From Hymenochaete sp. R1 (Eukaryota; Basidiomycota; Agaricomycetes; Hymenochaetales; Hymenochaetaceae): a stretch of 64,000 nucleotides of DNA. The stretch is from positions 1-64,000 of the forward strand of contig JAFREE010000065.1 in NCBI GenBank assembly GCA_019400425.1. The letters run 5' to 3'. Below, in pieces: positions 24,436 to 37,255 of this stretch. Each line of letters begins with the position of its first letter. Position 1 is the first letter of the stretch. Under the pieces are notes generated by a model. That model was not told the origin of the DNA, did no database searches, and saw only the letters and a program-made list of their open reading frames with translations. A program made the translations under genes and the position numbers.

Positions 24436-26797
24436 ATGCGTGTCGGACACTCTCTATCTATTTTATCCTTCCCTTTTCTTGCATTCACTAAAGACCCGGC
24501 CTGGAATGGACACGTAGCTCCTGGTTCAACTACTCCTTCGAAATTCACTCCCTACTATGTTCCCACCGGAAGCAAGGCAATTGATTCCGCTTCACCGTTA
24601 ATCCAGCGCTCCGGTTCTTGGAAAACCGTATCGTCTGACGATCTTATACATGGCTCCGCCCTCAGTTCATCTTCCAGAGGCGACTTTATTACACTCAACT
24701 TCACTGGATCTGGCATCGAACTCTTTGGTGGCAGGGGTAAACGCTACGGCCAGGCCGAAATCTACATTGACAACCAACTCGTGACGAAAATCGACAACTT
24801 TGCAAGCCAGCCCCAGCAACAACAACTTCTATTTTCTTCCTACGACTTATCTCTTGCTTCTCACGTCGTCAAGGTTCTCAATTCAGGGTCAAAATCTGGC
24901 TCGCTTCTCGATGTTGACGCGTTTGTTACATCCTCCGCCACCCCCGCGCCGGTTCGCAATGATCCTGCCGTAAACGATCAGGCGCTCGCGTCGTCCAAAT
25001 CCAGCAGCATGAAGATTGCGCAGGCCCCGACATCTGGCTCGTGGTCACTTACGCAGCGTGGGACCACGGGTGTGGCAGCGATGCAACTGGCAATCATTTC
25101 CTCTTCCCATGCCATCATCATGGACAAAGTCGAGCACAATCCTCTCACAATTGACGGACATCCAGCGTGGGGGGCTCTGTACAATTTGAATGACCATTCT
25201 GTCAAACCGCTGCACGTCCAGTCAAATTCCTTCTGCGCAGGTGGGACCTTTTTATCAAATGGAACGCTCATCAACGTCGGCGGCAATCCGGTCGTTTCTG
25301 ATAAGACAGCCGCGGCGGACTTTGGAGATGTCGATGGATTGCAGGCTGTACGACTCTTTCACCCATGCGACTCCGACAATGTCAACGACTGCGATATCTA
25401 CGAAAATCATGCGAGGATTCGCATGGCTTCTCCTCGGTGGTATAATACGGTGATTCGCCTTCATGATGGGAGCGCGATGATCGTTGGTGGGTCAAAGAAG
25501 GGCGGCTGGATGAACAACGCGACGGTAAACAATCCCACTGTCGAGTACTTTCCGCCGAAGAATATCCACGGAACAAACGGCTTGCCCGTGGAGCTTCAAT
25601 TCCTCAAGGATACTATGAACTCTAATCTCTTCCCTTTGGCATACTCTCTTCCTGACGGCCGAATATTTCTTGCAGCAAACAATGATGCTACTATCTATGA
25701 CTGGCAGAATAACAAGGAACAGCGACTCCCGCAGATTCCAAACGGCGTCCGGGTGACTTATCCTATGACAGGAACGGGTCTCTTGCTGCCTCTGTCTCCT
25801 GAGAATAATTATACGCCAGAAGTTCTGCTCTGTGGTGGCTCTACTATCGATGACACAAAGCCCGGATATGAGATCAACTCTCAAGATCCGGCTTCTTCTC
25901 AATGTTCCCGAATAGTCTTGTCAGATGAAGGCATCACTGCTGGGTGGCAAGTAGAACAGATGCCGGATCCTCGCATCATGCCAGACGCTGTCTTGCTCCC
26001 GACCGGACAAGTTCTCATCGTAAATGGTGGCAAGTCTGGGATCTCTGGGTACGCAAATGTCATCGACCAAGTCGGTCAGTCTAATGCCGACAACCCTGTA
26101 TTCACTCCCGTCTTGTATGACCCATCTGCTCCCGCCGGTTCTCGTTTTAGTAGCTCAGGCATGCCCACAAGCAGCATCCCTCGTTTGTATCACTCGGTCT
26201 CCTCTCTGACTCCAAATGGCGACATTATGATCGCAGGATCAAACCCAAACCTCGATCGCAGCGAGACAAAGTACGCGACTGAATACCGTGTCGAATGGCT
26301 CAGCCCTGAGTACATGTCGGCAGAACGGCCGACTATTCAAGAGGCGCCACAGAAAGTCGGATTTGGTGAACAGGCAAACTTCAAAGTGAGGATGCCTTCA
26401 GGAGCAGGATCGTCTTCGAATATTAAGGTGGCTTGCATGGACCTTGGGTACGTCACGCATGCGGTACATGCGAACTCGAGGCTCGTATACCTAGAAGTAC
26501 AGAATGGCAATGATGGGGAACTTATTGTCAAGGGCCCTCCTGACGAGAAGATGTACCCTCCCGGGCCGGCATTTGTCTACGTTATTGTGGATGGTATCCC
26601 AAGCATCGGAGTCAAAGTGATGATCGGGGATGGGAAAGATCCTGAAGTGGACGGACAGGCTTGGGATAAGTAAGCTTGGTCTCGAATTGATTGAAGATAT
26701 TTTAGAGACTGATTGCTTTTACAGCGTCTTGAAGCAGACCGCGGTAGACCAGTATGAGAACAGTAAGAAGAAGGGCGATAAGGATGATAGCGAGTAA
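24436..26797 (+). CDS. Copper radical oxidase (glyoxal/galactose oxidase family) with extra N-terminal domain
   Basis: Secreted AA5-type enzyme that oxidises aldehydes or alcohols to produce H2O2 for peroxidases. Two exons (24436-26669, 26725-26797) encode 768 residues. The chosen ATG gives a hydrophobic signal peptide (MRVGHSLSILSFPFLAF); an upstream in-frame ATG at 24325 would bury it. Residues about 60-190 form a beta-rich domain (ITLNFTGSGIELFGGRG) not found in classical glyoxal oxidase. The copper-radical site looks complete: C267 (SFCAGG), Y336 (RWYNT), Y585-H586 (RLYHSV) and H675 (VTHAVH). The C-terminus ends in a Lys/Asp-rich tail. Subfamily and substrate cannot be told. Confidence 0.93.
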
Positions 26798-27101
26798 AGT
26801 TTCATTGACCATCGTCCTGCAATGAATGAGATTATACAGACACATAGATTTCAAGATCCTTTCCCCTTTTCTTCGTTGAACCCATAATATATAAATCAGC
26901 CTTTCAAACGCCTTCGCCTTCAACTCGACCCACAATGATATTCGTTCCCAGTCTTTACTTCTAACAACACTTACATTCCTTCTCTCTAATACACACTTTA
27001 AATAATAGTTTCTGCAATGGCCTGTTCTTGAGTAGCAATAGATCCGTAAATACACTATCGTACACAAGAAAATGGTAGAGAGAAGAAAGATACACAAGAA
27101 T
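26798..27101. other. Intergenic between convergent genes
   Basis: 304 bp between the stops of the oxidase and PNO1. AT-rich with several possible polyadenylation-like strings. Nothing else seen. Confidence 0.5.
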
Positions 27102-28174
27102 CTAGAGCGCACGCTGGCGCATGCGACTGGCGACGGTCCTAAGACCTGCATAGACCTTCCCTGGAGGGGAACCGAGAATAAGAGAGACGATCGCGTCTCT
27201 TGCAACCTTGATATTTTGGAAAGAGCCGAGTATATGGATTTTCCTTTTCAACAAGAACAAGGAATTAGTCGAATACATACATACAGACTGCATTTAATGG
27301 CGTAACTTACGTGTCTGCAAGCACGATGCGAGTCCGACTAGCATTCTCGATCGTGAATTTTGTCTTGCCATCATGCCCCGCAATGCGCCCGATCGCGCGA
27401 GCAAGGTGGTCTCCGTGAAGAGTCTTGACGTCCTTGATCTCAAACGAGTCGAGGTAGAGGTCATCCATTCGCAGAAGAGCAATCGCGTCCTATTTTTTTT
27501 TCAAAGTTTACTTTCAGCATGACAAAATAACAGAACGGGCGCACGTTTACATCAAATCCGAGTGTGAAGGCCTTCACGAAATCGGCTCCTTTTTGCAGCG
27601 CTCCGATCTCCTTTGTATGTCTTGATGTCTGGGTTGCGATCGGTCAATGTACATATCAGTGAAGATGGCGCGGAAAACTCGCTCTCAATTCGACAGCCCG
27701 CCTTCGAACGTTCATGCGTACTTGTAAGCCAAGCACCTCCGTCAACGGCCCGAACACATTTACCCATTCCTTCTTCAAAGGCGTCATGCGATGTGGAGGT
27801 ACGGCAATTCTGCGTGTCTCGCTTTTCTTGGCCAATGCCGCTTGTTGGGATTCGGTAGATAAGGGAGCAAACGATAAGGCGGAGGTCGAAGGAACGTCCA
27901 CCAAAATATTTGCACCGGCATTGTCTATCATCAGCGCGTCGTCCTCTTCATCGTGCCAAGCATCATTAGCCTCTGTAGAGGCCTCCACATCCGCATCGTC
28001 AGGTATACTCGTTGACTCCTTCGGTCGCTCCATGAGCTCGTCCATATCTTGGTCCTGTTCGTCAGCCAGAGATACCTGCGGCACTATTGAGGACTGTTTC
28101 TTCTTTCCCTGCCCGCCTCGCCTGATCTTCTTTTTCTTCACAACATCCATCGTTTGTTCGTTCGTAACCGTCAT
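27102..28174 (-). CDS. PNO1: Pre-rRNA processing KH-domain protein Pno1/Dim2
   Basis: Essential 40S biogenesis factor that binds the 3' end of 18S pre-rRNA with the nuclease Nob1. Four exons (28174-27683, 27628-27545, 27489-27311, 27243-27102) encode 298 residues. The acidic, disordered N-terminus contains a basic [14 protein letters not shown] patch. The KH region is nearly diagnostic: [55 protein letters not shown] and [16 protein letters not shown]. Intron 1 (27629-27682) starts GCGAGT and is needed to join VELR to TSRHT. Divergent from the DUF3835 gene, with only 229 bp between starts. Confidence 0.95.
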
Positions 28175-28403
28175 GCTGAAGTGCGGCTGTGATTACTGGA
28201 AGGATTGGGATGGTAGTGCACCAGAATTAATTCCGTGAATGCATTCCAATGCGGGAGCGTGTTTTAGAAAAAATGCGGAGCATGCATGCATGTCGATCGT
28301 GTCTTATTTGGGGATCTTTGGCAGGCATTGTTGCAGCAAGAGCAGCAGCGTAACATACAGCTTGGACCCAGACCAACACCACCTAGGCATCGTCGCCATT
28401 ACA
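28175..28403. promoter_or_regulatory. Shared divergent promoter PNO1/DUF3835 gene
   Basis: 229 bp hold both promoters. No recognised element. This is one of the shortest divergent spacers in the window. Confidence 0.45.
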
Positions 28404-30909
28404 ATGAACGGCTCAGATCAATCGTCGACGATACAGGATCTTGGGGACGTTAGTAAACAAGGTACGGAGGTCTTAGCTTCCATGAAACGCTCTGACTGGT
28501 GGCCAGCTCTGCAGGCACTTGTTTCTTCTCTGTCGTCTGATCCGGACAAATTGGGCAAGGATAATGTAACTTCGATCACTGAGAAGCTGGGTCAAATATT
28601 GGGAAAAAATGACGGATCGGGAACTCGGGAGCGGCTAAATGAGAAGGGCCAGGTGAGTTGCATACAATCTCCGACGCATGGTCTATATTCAAGGCAATAC
28701 ACGAACAGGTGCTAAACGAAGAAGGATTACCTATAGTCGAAATCTCAGAGCCTATCGACTCGGGGGAGCTTTATACGCAGTTACATTCTTCAGGAACGAT
28801 TCAATCAGAATCCAGTTCTACAGCTGCATCCTCGATCACTGTAACCGATGAAATGAAGGCACGACGTCGGGCCCGCCTGAATAGCATTTTCGACAAATTT
28901 GAGGAAGAGGAACGGCTAGAACACGAACGGACTGCGAGAATTGAGAAGGGGGAGCCGAGACCGATTGACAAAGGAAAGGACGAGAAGGCTGAGCGGGAAC
29001 GAAAACTTGCAGAACGGGAACTACAGAAGAAAATGGGAAAGGCTCTCATTCGCAGCTTCACGGAGCATCGAGAGAAAGAGAAAGAGTCAGGCCCATCACA
29101 TCCACCCACGCCTGTTGTTGTCACGACCACTCAGGCCGAGACAAAGTTAGTGAAGCCCAAAAAGAGTGTTGCGTTCAAGGACGTCCCAGAAGAGATCGAG
29201 AATCCGAAAGCAAAATCCGACCTATCTTGGGGAGATGTTTCTATGGGGTCCCGGAGAGTTGGCGTTCCTAAAGCAAGGCTAAAAGCCGAATCGGTCAAAC
29301 ACCAGCCAATGAGGCTTGATGTCGTTGAACGGATATCAGGGCAGTCTGTGAACCCCAACCCGCCTGAAGTAGATTCGGATGACGAATCGAACCCAGACAT
29401 GGACGAGGAGGGTACGCCCCCGCTTGATGGGGACTTCGACGGGGGTAGTGAGGACTCTGAGCACAGGGGGGGCTCGGATGACGAGAATGAAGACGTTGAT
29501 TTCTCGGAGGCAGCTGCTCAACGGGTGTTAGCTCTCGAGTATATGCGCTTGCGTGGAAGTATCGGAGAAGATGCATATAAAGCAATGACATCCCACACTT
29601 CCAATGGCATTGACGACTGGGACCAACCCGTGCGTATATCCTCGGAATTGGCGACATATATGCGAATACTGAGTTACTTTATTATCGAAGGAAGTACCTT
29701 TGGAAGCAACACTTGCTTCTAGGTCCGTTAAAGCACCAAGTATATCGCGTTTCAAGGCAGAAAGACATGGCGTTCCTTCCGCTCGTAACGAGCAACCCAC
29801 CTCGATGTCCATAGGTTCGTCCGTCGTACCAGAACGCAAAGCTATTGCATTGCGCGGAGCCGTCCGAACTGGAAAGTTAGACGACGACAAACTGGTCGGC
29901 GCCGATGACGATAGCGCATCAGAAGTTGACGAAAGTGAGACCATCCAAAGGAACCTGGAGATGTTGAAGAATGGCATCATTGTCGACGAGCTATCTGCCA
30001 AAAAGACGCGTAGACCCCTTGACGAAGAAGGAGGGCATGATTCAAGGAACTTCAACTCGCAGATCTATTCCTTATCCGAACGCATGGAACGCAGTCGGGT
30101 TAGCACCCTGCCTCCGAGTCAAGAAGTAAGACCAACAAATACCATTCGACAGAGGCCCATGGAAAACGCCGTCCTTGAACGCCAGCCAGGTCGTTCCCAT
30201 CAGCATCCTGTCTCTCAAGTGCATACAAGCCCAGAAACACCAAGGAAGCCAGCCACCGCCGTTCGCGTACCGTCAGCACCCCGGACCCTCGCCGTAAGCT
30301 TTCCCCAGACCCAGTTCCCAGAGCCTGTCACATCCCATACTAATGAACGCAACCTTGATCTGACCATCCCACACATAGCGACCTAATGGGATACAGACAC
30401 CGTCTTCTACACCCCCCACGCCGTACCCCACTCCCACTCCGAACCCGAGTTCGAGTTCGAGCCAACTCCCCAATCCACCTACTACCACCTCACGCTCTCC
30501 TCTTGGACGCCCCTCCAATACCAGCGCCAATATCAACGCTAATGCTGGCACCGGCACCAGCACCACGCCGATGCCCAACGTGCCAGCAGCCACCACCACC
30601 ACCCGCGCATTCCAAACCCCACTCGTCCCGCCCGACCCAACGGTCCTCACAAACATGGTCGTCGACTCGCCTTCCTTCCCTCCCCCGTCCTCTTCGTTCT
30701 CATCCCCAGCTTCCGCGTCGGCGTCGGCGTCGAGGAGGACGACCCAGGAACCGAGGGTGCTCGTTGAGGATGTGCGGGAGGTGAGTCGGGAGAGGAGGGA
30801 GAGGAGGAGTGCCAGTGGTGCGCTGCATGGGGATGACCCCGGATTCGGGAGTAGGAATGTGAGGAAGGAACGGGCGGTATCGAGGTTCTTAGCGGAGAGG
30901 ATGGGGTGA
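28404..30909 (+). CDS. DUF3835-type (Bud27/URI-like C-terminus) disordered protein
   Basis: Four exons (28404-28652, 28709-29629, 29691-30293, 30379-30909) encode 767 residues, mostly charged and low-complexity. A basic/acidic coiled-coil-like stretch covers about residues 140-230. The motif KPKKSVAFKDVPEE in mid-protein and the C-terminal RNVRKERAVSRFLAERMG match the DUF3835 signature found in Bud27/URI-type proteins. I see no clear N-terminal prefoldin domain, so it may be a fungal relative and not true URI. The last intron (30294-30378) is supported by a CTAAT branch sequence and phase. The last exon is Pro/Ser/Thr-rich. Confidence 0.75.
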
Positions 30910-31930
30910 AGACGAAAGACGAAAGATAAATCGGTAAATCGGTATCCTGCATGTAGTATCCTGTTTCGTCCTGTTTCCTACTGTATCATATCATACATGT
31001 ATAACATCGTTCATCCGAAAGTACCGGTGTATCTGCCAGTATATCACCCGTTAACTGACCATGTCCATTGTATGGTATCGTACTTGTCCCTGTTCCATGC
31101 CCATGCCCCTTGTCTGGCCCTCACGTAGCACATTGCACATAGCACATAACGGCAGGTGCTCACTTTCAGACCCTCAAAACTCGTTACATGTCCCAATGTT
31201 CGATGGCAAGTAAACAACTTTGCTCCTTACACGCTAACGCTTATTCAATTGCACAACACAATACGCAGGCGCGAGTACCGAGTAGGTATGAGCATGAAAA
31301 CCTCTGTGACCATTATCTGTCGTCCGTTCCAAACATTATTTTGGGTTAATAAACAAAACGCGAAGACAAAACACAAAGACAAAAACAAAAACAAACGCAA
31401 ACGTAGCGTAACGCGATGAAAGTCGAAAGACGAAAGGCGAAGAAGGACGAAAGAACCGAAAAAAAAAGAGAAAAGAAAAAAAGAAAAAAAGAAAAAAAGA
31501 GAGGAAGGGAGAAGAAAGCCGAAGACCAAATGCGAACATGAACGCGAATACCAAGAACAGTAGAACAGAAGAACAGAGGAGTCAGAAACGACGAAGAACG
31601 AGAACGAAGCGCGTTTGTGTTGTGGTTGTGTTGAGGGATGTCTACGGGGTACCAGGACACCAGGGTACCATGATACGCACCCATGTACATGTATCTACAC
31701 GTTCGTGTATCACCGTTTCACGTATCACAAACATGACGACAGCATCGACACCGACATCAACAGTACACTGTACAATGCTGAGATGCATTTTGACTCGCCC
31801 CGCCCACACTACACTCTCCACAAGCGCGCCACACCGAACAAAGAGCCGGATTGTAAACCCCGTCCATCCATCATCCGTCATCCATCAACCATCGACCGTT
31901 GACCATCGACCGTGAATCATAAACCGTATG
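30910..31930. other. Intergenic between convergent genes, with A/G tract
   Basis: About 1 kb separating the 3' ends of the DUF3835 gene and the transcription factor. It contains an A-rich and polypurine segment (about 31360-31518) and the repeated CATCGACCGTTGACCATCGACCGT motif near 31885 (given only as description). No gene seen. Confidence 0.5.
31441..31518 (+). repeat. Polypurine tract
   Basis: About 78 nt almost entirely A and G, with several runs of 7-8 adenines separated by single guanines. It lies in the 3' flank of the transcription-factor gene. Simple-sequence DNA of this kind is prone to slippage or to triplex formation. Confidence 0.7.
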
Positions 31931-34900
31931 TTAGCTCAAGAAATCGCCATTACTCGATTGCTGTTGTTGCGACTGTGATTGTGACTGAGACTGTGACTGG
32001 GATTGGAAGGCGCCCATCCCGTTCTGGTCCGTCCCGAAGCGCGAGAAGAAGAGGTCCCATTGGGCTGGAGGGATGAAAAGTGTGTGGTGTCAGTTAGTAC
32101 CGGTGTAGGGAGAAGAAACCACCTCAAACACGACAACCACGGTATCGATCCCTCCAACAACCACACCACGACGAAAAATCGAAACGAAAAGCAAAACGAA
32201 AAGGCCCAAAAGAGAAAGAAAGAAAGAAAGAAACAAGCAACTCACGCCAATCAAACATCCCACCCGGTATCCCCTCCAAAAGCCCCATGTCTACAGCCGC
32301 CATCTGCTCGAGCAGGTTCGGCGGCGCGTCCGCCTGCAGGACGTTCATCACGCGCACCATGTCGTCCTCCGATACGACGCCGTTGCCGTTGACGCTCGCG
32401 TTCGCGGTTGTGGACATGGGCCCGTCGTTGCTGACGCAGGCGTCTGTGGTCCCGGTCCCGGGTCCGGGTCCGCTGTCGACGAGACTGACGCCGGAGGGGT
32501 TCAGGGCGGGGTTGAGGTTTCCAAAATTCGGTGGTGCTTGCTGTTGGTGCTGGTGCTGTTGGAACGCCTCCTGCACCTGCTGTCCTTGTCCTTGAGCTTG
32601 AGCTTGAGCTCCAGACGTCGTTTTTCCCTGAGGAGATCCCGGTCCTGGTCCTGGTCCTGGTCCTGGTCCTGCAGGCATGACATCAATCATCATCGCTGAG
32701 CTCGACCCTATCCCAAAGACGGACGCACGCCCACGCCCGCCGCCGCCGCCGCCGCCTCTTAGGGTTGGGGTGTGCAGTGCGGAGGCGGCGGAGAGCACGT
32801 CCAGGCCCGTGCTCAGTGTGCGTGGAGCGGTAGGCAGAGACGACGATGGCGACAGCGACGACGAAGCATTGGCAGACGTAGATTTGGAGGTGTTTGGAGG
32901 AGAAGATGACAGCTTCCCTCCTTGTCCCCCGTTTCCGCCTTTACTGTCTTTGCCATCCGTCATCCCATTCCCCACACCGGGGGGCACAACCACACACGAC
33001 GAATCCGAATCCACATTCACATTCCTTTTCTCACCTTTCTGTTCCTCCTCTTCCCCTCCACCCCGCTCCCGCTCCCGTTCCCGTTCCTCCCCCTGCTCCT
33101 CCCCTTGCTCCTGCTCCAGCACCACAACAGTCCCCTCCGGCAGATCCCTAAAGTCCTCATCGCGCGCCTTCCCGTGGGCGATGAACACGCCTCCACCGGG
33201 CCTCGTCGGGTCCGCGCGGTACCGCAGCGCGTCGTACTTCTCCTCGGACCTGACGCTGACGCCTGTTGTCGGGTTCAGGGACGGCCGTCGGTCGGGCTCG
33301 CGTGAGGGTGGGTTGTTGGTCGTTTCGTATAGGAGGGAGATGATTTCTACGGTCTGTGGGGGAGAAAGGGGGGAGAGGGGGAGTTTGGGTTAGGTTAGGT
33401 TGGGGGTTGGAATGCGTTGATTCGCGTTTGGATTGTAACGTACTTTGCGTCGGGAGGACATCTGCTCAGGAGCGGTCGTCGCTTCCCATCTTCTTACGCA
33501 GTCCCGGAGCTTGCGGAGTGTCGCCTGCGCGTTAGGGTCCTTGCGCCGTGCCCAAGTATGATACTGTCATTCACATTCACAAAAAAAACCCATGCATATA
33601 ATCAGCATCAACGACCGACGAAACCCCCCCAAATAAATGCATGAAAAGAAAAGCAGCCCACCTGCACAAGCGCACACGACGTCGCCGCATACGAAACCAC
33701 CATCCACACATCGAACAGACTCTCGTGCCGGTCCAGCCACCCGATCGCGTCGCACGTCATCTGCAGGAGCTCCGACCACTGGTCGATCGTGAGCGTGAAC
33801 TTGAGGTGGGCGGGACACGTGTACGAGATGCGCATGAAGACGCGCCAGAAGATCATGTAGACGCAGGCGTAGAGGAGGAAGAGGAGGCCTGGAGGTGGGG
33901 ACGGGGGCAGGGGCAGGGTGAGTGAGTGAGTGAGTGAGTGGGGAGAGTGGGATGGGTGTTGGGAAGAGGAAATGAGGACGTACCGCCCGCACGAGGAGTA
34001 TCAGGGCCGGTGAACCGTAGACTATCAGGCAACCGCCTCTGCCACTCCTTCATATCATAAAGCAGCTGATAAAGCTTCTCGTCCGTTGCCTGGTTAAGTC
34101 CCAGCGGCCTGCACGAAATCGAATCGAAACGAGGAATCAAGTCAAGTCAGGCCTCATGGTAAAAAGTGTGAAAGGAGCGAGAAAAAATACGTGCCCGTAG
34201 ATAGTCTTTTGCACCCGGCCTAGTATGAGCGATAGCCTCATCAGCTCGGCCGTGTATAGGTCGTTCGGGTCGGAGGAGGAGGGGAGCCGGGCGTCGCAGT
34301 CCTCGACATCGATCATATATGGGTGGCCATACATAAGACTCGTCCTTGAGGCGAATGAGGGTGTGTGCGGATTAGTTGAATGCGAGTGGGATTGGAGAGT
34401 TTGCTGTAAGACTCACCATCGGTCGGTGATGACACATGCTCCCCACACTCGACGGCGCGTGTCGATGTTCGTCTTGACAGCCTCCGCCCTATGCAGACCG
34501 AGGTCTTGAGCCTACCAATCAAAACAAATTCAGCACTTCCAGCTCTCCCTTCCATGTCCAAAAAGAAAAGAGAGACAGAAAAAAGAGACCGCTCACCATC
34601 CGAATCGCCGTCCCAAGCCTAATCCAAAGCGCACTCAACGCACTCGGCACAAACCGACTATGACAATCCGCACAAACGCAAAGCACCAACAAGCTCTGCA
34701 CATTCACCACGCTCGCCGTACACAACACGTCTTCGCTCCTGATCACCTCGTTCACCGCCGTCCGGAGCGCGTCGAACACCGCCTGCGGGACGTCCCTCTG
34801 TGCCGCCGCCGCGAGGCAGACCGAGTAGAGGAGGATCGGCGGCGGGGACGGCTTGGAGAGCGCGAGGAACTCGGATTGGGTGAGGACGGGGACGAGCGGG

Positions 34901-37255
34901 GAGACGTGTTCGAAGTAGCTGTTTATGAGCTTTTCGATGACGGAGCGTTCGATGGCGATGGAAGTCGGGGTGCTGGCGATGAAGGGAGTGGGGGCGGGTG
35001 AGTGGGGGTGGGAGTTGGGGTGCGGGGAGTTGGAGTTGGAGGAAGAGGAGGAAGGGTCTCGGACTTGGATGATGCCGTCTCCGGACTTGCTGACTTCCCA
35101 GGTATGGTTGTAGCGTTGGTCGAACGTTTGGTAGGCGCGAGGAGGAACAGTCACGGTGGAATGTAGAAGGTGGGTCATTGAAGTCGGGCCTGAAGCAAGA
35201 CCAAAAAAAAGAAGGATGGAGAGTGAGTATATGCGCTCGAATCGATCAATGCGAAGACCGAAGGGGGGCACGGGGATAAATACCATCTATTCGTCTTGTT
35301 GTATCCTGCTCCTCAACTCTCTCTTTTTCCGACCTCCCCCTTTCCGTCTTCTCCTTATCCGCAGCTGCAGCAGCCGCTTCCTCTTCCTGCCTCTTCTTCT
35401 TGAACCGCGTCTCGGTGATAGGCAGAAAGAACGTGCATTCGAATCCGTATTGTTTACAATGCTGACAGTGTGGAGGGTCCGTTTCTGTGAGGACGTCGCA
35501 TCTATACACGTACAAGTTTTAGTTCTCCGATGCAAAAAGAATCCACTACTCGATGCTTATATCTCCCCCCTGCTCACCTTATTTTCCGACTTCGACAGCT
35601 ATCGCACGCACGCTGTGTCTTTGTCCTCTTCCGCTGCATCTCGGCTTTGACCACATCACGGGAATCGTCAAATGTCGCAAAAAAAAACCCCCAACAAATA
35701 AGTCTCGACCGTCCCAAAAAAAAGAGCGTTACATGACGACTCACCAGACTCATCTACATCGCTCCCATTGACGACCTCCCCTTTCACCCTGCTCCCTTCC
35801 CCAGCCTTCGTACTCCCCTTCCTCTTCCTCTTTGTACCCCCGGCATCCCCAGACTCTCCACTCGCGTGACCTGCGGAGTGTAGGGATTCCTGTACCGGAC
35901 TCGGACCTGGGCCCGATCCGGGGCCCGGGATGGGTGAGCCATAGCTCGAGGGCGTCGGACCTGCTGACGATGGATGGGGAGGCGGCGGGCCAGGCGTGAC
36001 TGCAGTAGGAGCAGTAGTATTAGCAGCAGCAGCAGCGGAGGGTACACTCATAGCGTAGGGCGAGCCATACGACGCCGGAGGAGGATAGGGATGGTAATGC
36101 TGAGGAGGATACTGTACCGGCGCATAGTACGCATATTGCGGGACACCGTTGTGCGGATGGTGGGCTTGCGCATGGGCGTGTGGGTTTGGGTGAGGAGAGG
36201 GGGAGGGGTGGTATGGGGAGTGAGCGGGTCCGGGGATGGGGATTGGGTGTTGTGTATGCGCGTGTGGGTGTGGGTGTGCGTACGGCGAGGGCGTCGAAGC
36301 AGGCTGCTGGTGTGCATGTGGGTGTGCATGAGCGTGCGGGTGAGGGGCGCCGTTTGGGTAGCCTGAGGGGTGGTTCATCCTGTTCGGAGGGTAGTAGGAG
36401 TGGAGATAATTTGAGTAAGGATCAGCAGGCCGGAAGTGGGGATTCGGCGGCGGATGCGGACGGGGCGGGAGCGGAGGAGCGGCAGCAGAGGAGGATGGAG
36501 GGTGTGGTTGCGGAGGTTGTGAGCTCGAACAGGAATTGGTAGTACCAGTATTGGTTGCGTCTGCACCTTCGCCTTGAACTTGAACGTCGGCAATGCTGTG
36601 AGTACCAGGAGCAGCGGTATTGGAAGGAGAGGGAGGAGGGGCCGTGGAAGCCGTGAAAGATGATGATGCTGCTGACGAAGACTGTGATTGTCGCTGGAGG
36701 TGCTGGTGAGAAGAGGTGGTGGAATTTGAAATTGGAATAATGTGTTGAGGAGGGCCGGGCCGAGCGTCCTGTTGTGAGTGGGACTTTGCCTCTGAGGATT
36801 TTTTCGAGGGCCGTTTCGGTTTAGGAGTACGAGCAGTGGTGGTGGTACTGCTAGTAGCCTTGCTGTGGTGAACTCCTCCTCCGGTTTCCCTTGGGTTAAC
36901 GTTGAGGTGAGTATTGGATTTCTGTTTCGGCTTAGTCGGCCGCTTTCCTTTTCTGCGCTCGGAGGTGGAGTCGGAGTCGGCCTTGTTCTTGAGGTTGGTA
37001 TCGGAGGGAGAATGAGGGGACAGAGAAGGAGAGTGGATGTTGGGAGGAGAGTGACGAGGAGGAGGAGGCTGAGCTGTTGATTGTGAGAAGGGAGTAAGCG
37101 GAGGATGAGCTGAGAATTAAGGCACAGACAAGAGAAAAGAGAGAAAAAGAGGAGGAGGATATGTGGTAAACGGGATGATCTAACGCGAGACATCACTCTA
37201 CATCTAGTTACTAGCACTCACCAGCATCCATTCTCTCTTCCTTTCCCTCACCCAT
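31931..37255 (-). CDS. Large Zn2Cys6 fungal-specific transcription factor
   Basis: Twelve exons (37255-37222, 37109-35745, 35644-35578, 35501-35284, 35189-34597, 34511-34417, 34344-34195, 34108-33984, 33888-33662, 33563-33444, 33353-32246, 32064-31931) encode 1,411 residues. An internal ATG at 37231 is an alternative start. The first 460 residues are Pro/His/Ser-rich. The zinc cluster at 480-511 reads CDSCRSRKIRC, then HCQHC, then C511, followed by FFLPITETRFKKKR. The fungal regulatory (MHR) domain follows: LINSYFEHVSPLVPVL, RRRVWGACVITDRW and DVEDCDARL. The tail carries Gly-Pro, Gly and Gln-Ser repeats. Intron 7 (34109-34194) starts GCACGT. Cluster and MHR are clear; I cannot name the pathway it controls. 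Confidence 0.88.
32641..32670 (+). repeat. Hexanucleotide coding repeat (GGTCCT)5
   Basis: Five perfect copies of GGTCCT, read on the minus strand as a Gly-Pro repeat inside the transcription factor's C-terminal region. A pure GGC-type run coding polyglycine lies close by (about 32738-32757). Perfect copies suggest recent expansion and length variation between strains. Confidence 0.8.
33918..33940 (+). repeat. (GTGA)n tetranucleotide microsatellite
   Basis: About five to six tandem GTGA units within intron 8 of the transcription-factor gene, read there as CTCA repeats in a pyrimidine-rich tract just before the acceptor. Confidence 0.7.

Noticed and set aside
36375..37217. 280-codon frame on the minus strand and similar frames on both strands at 32.1-36.5 kb
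   Set aside because: These are shadow frames of the repeat-rich transcription-factor exons; the zinc cluster and MHR frame fixes the true reading.
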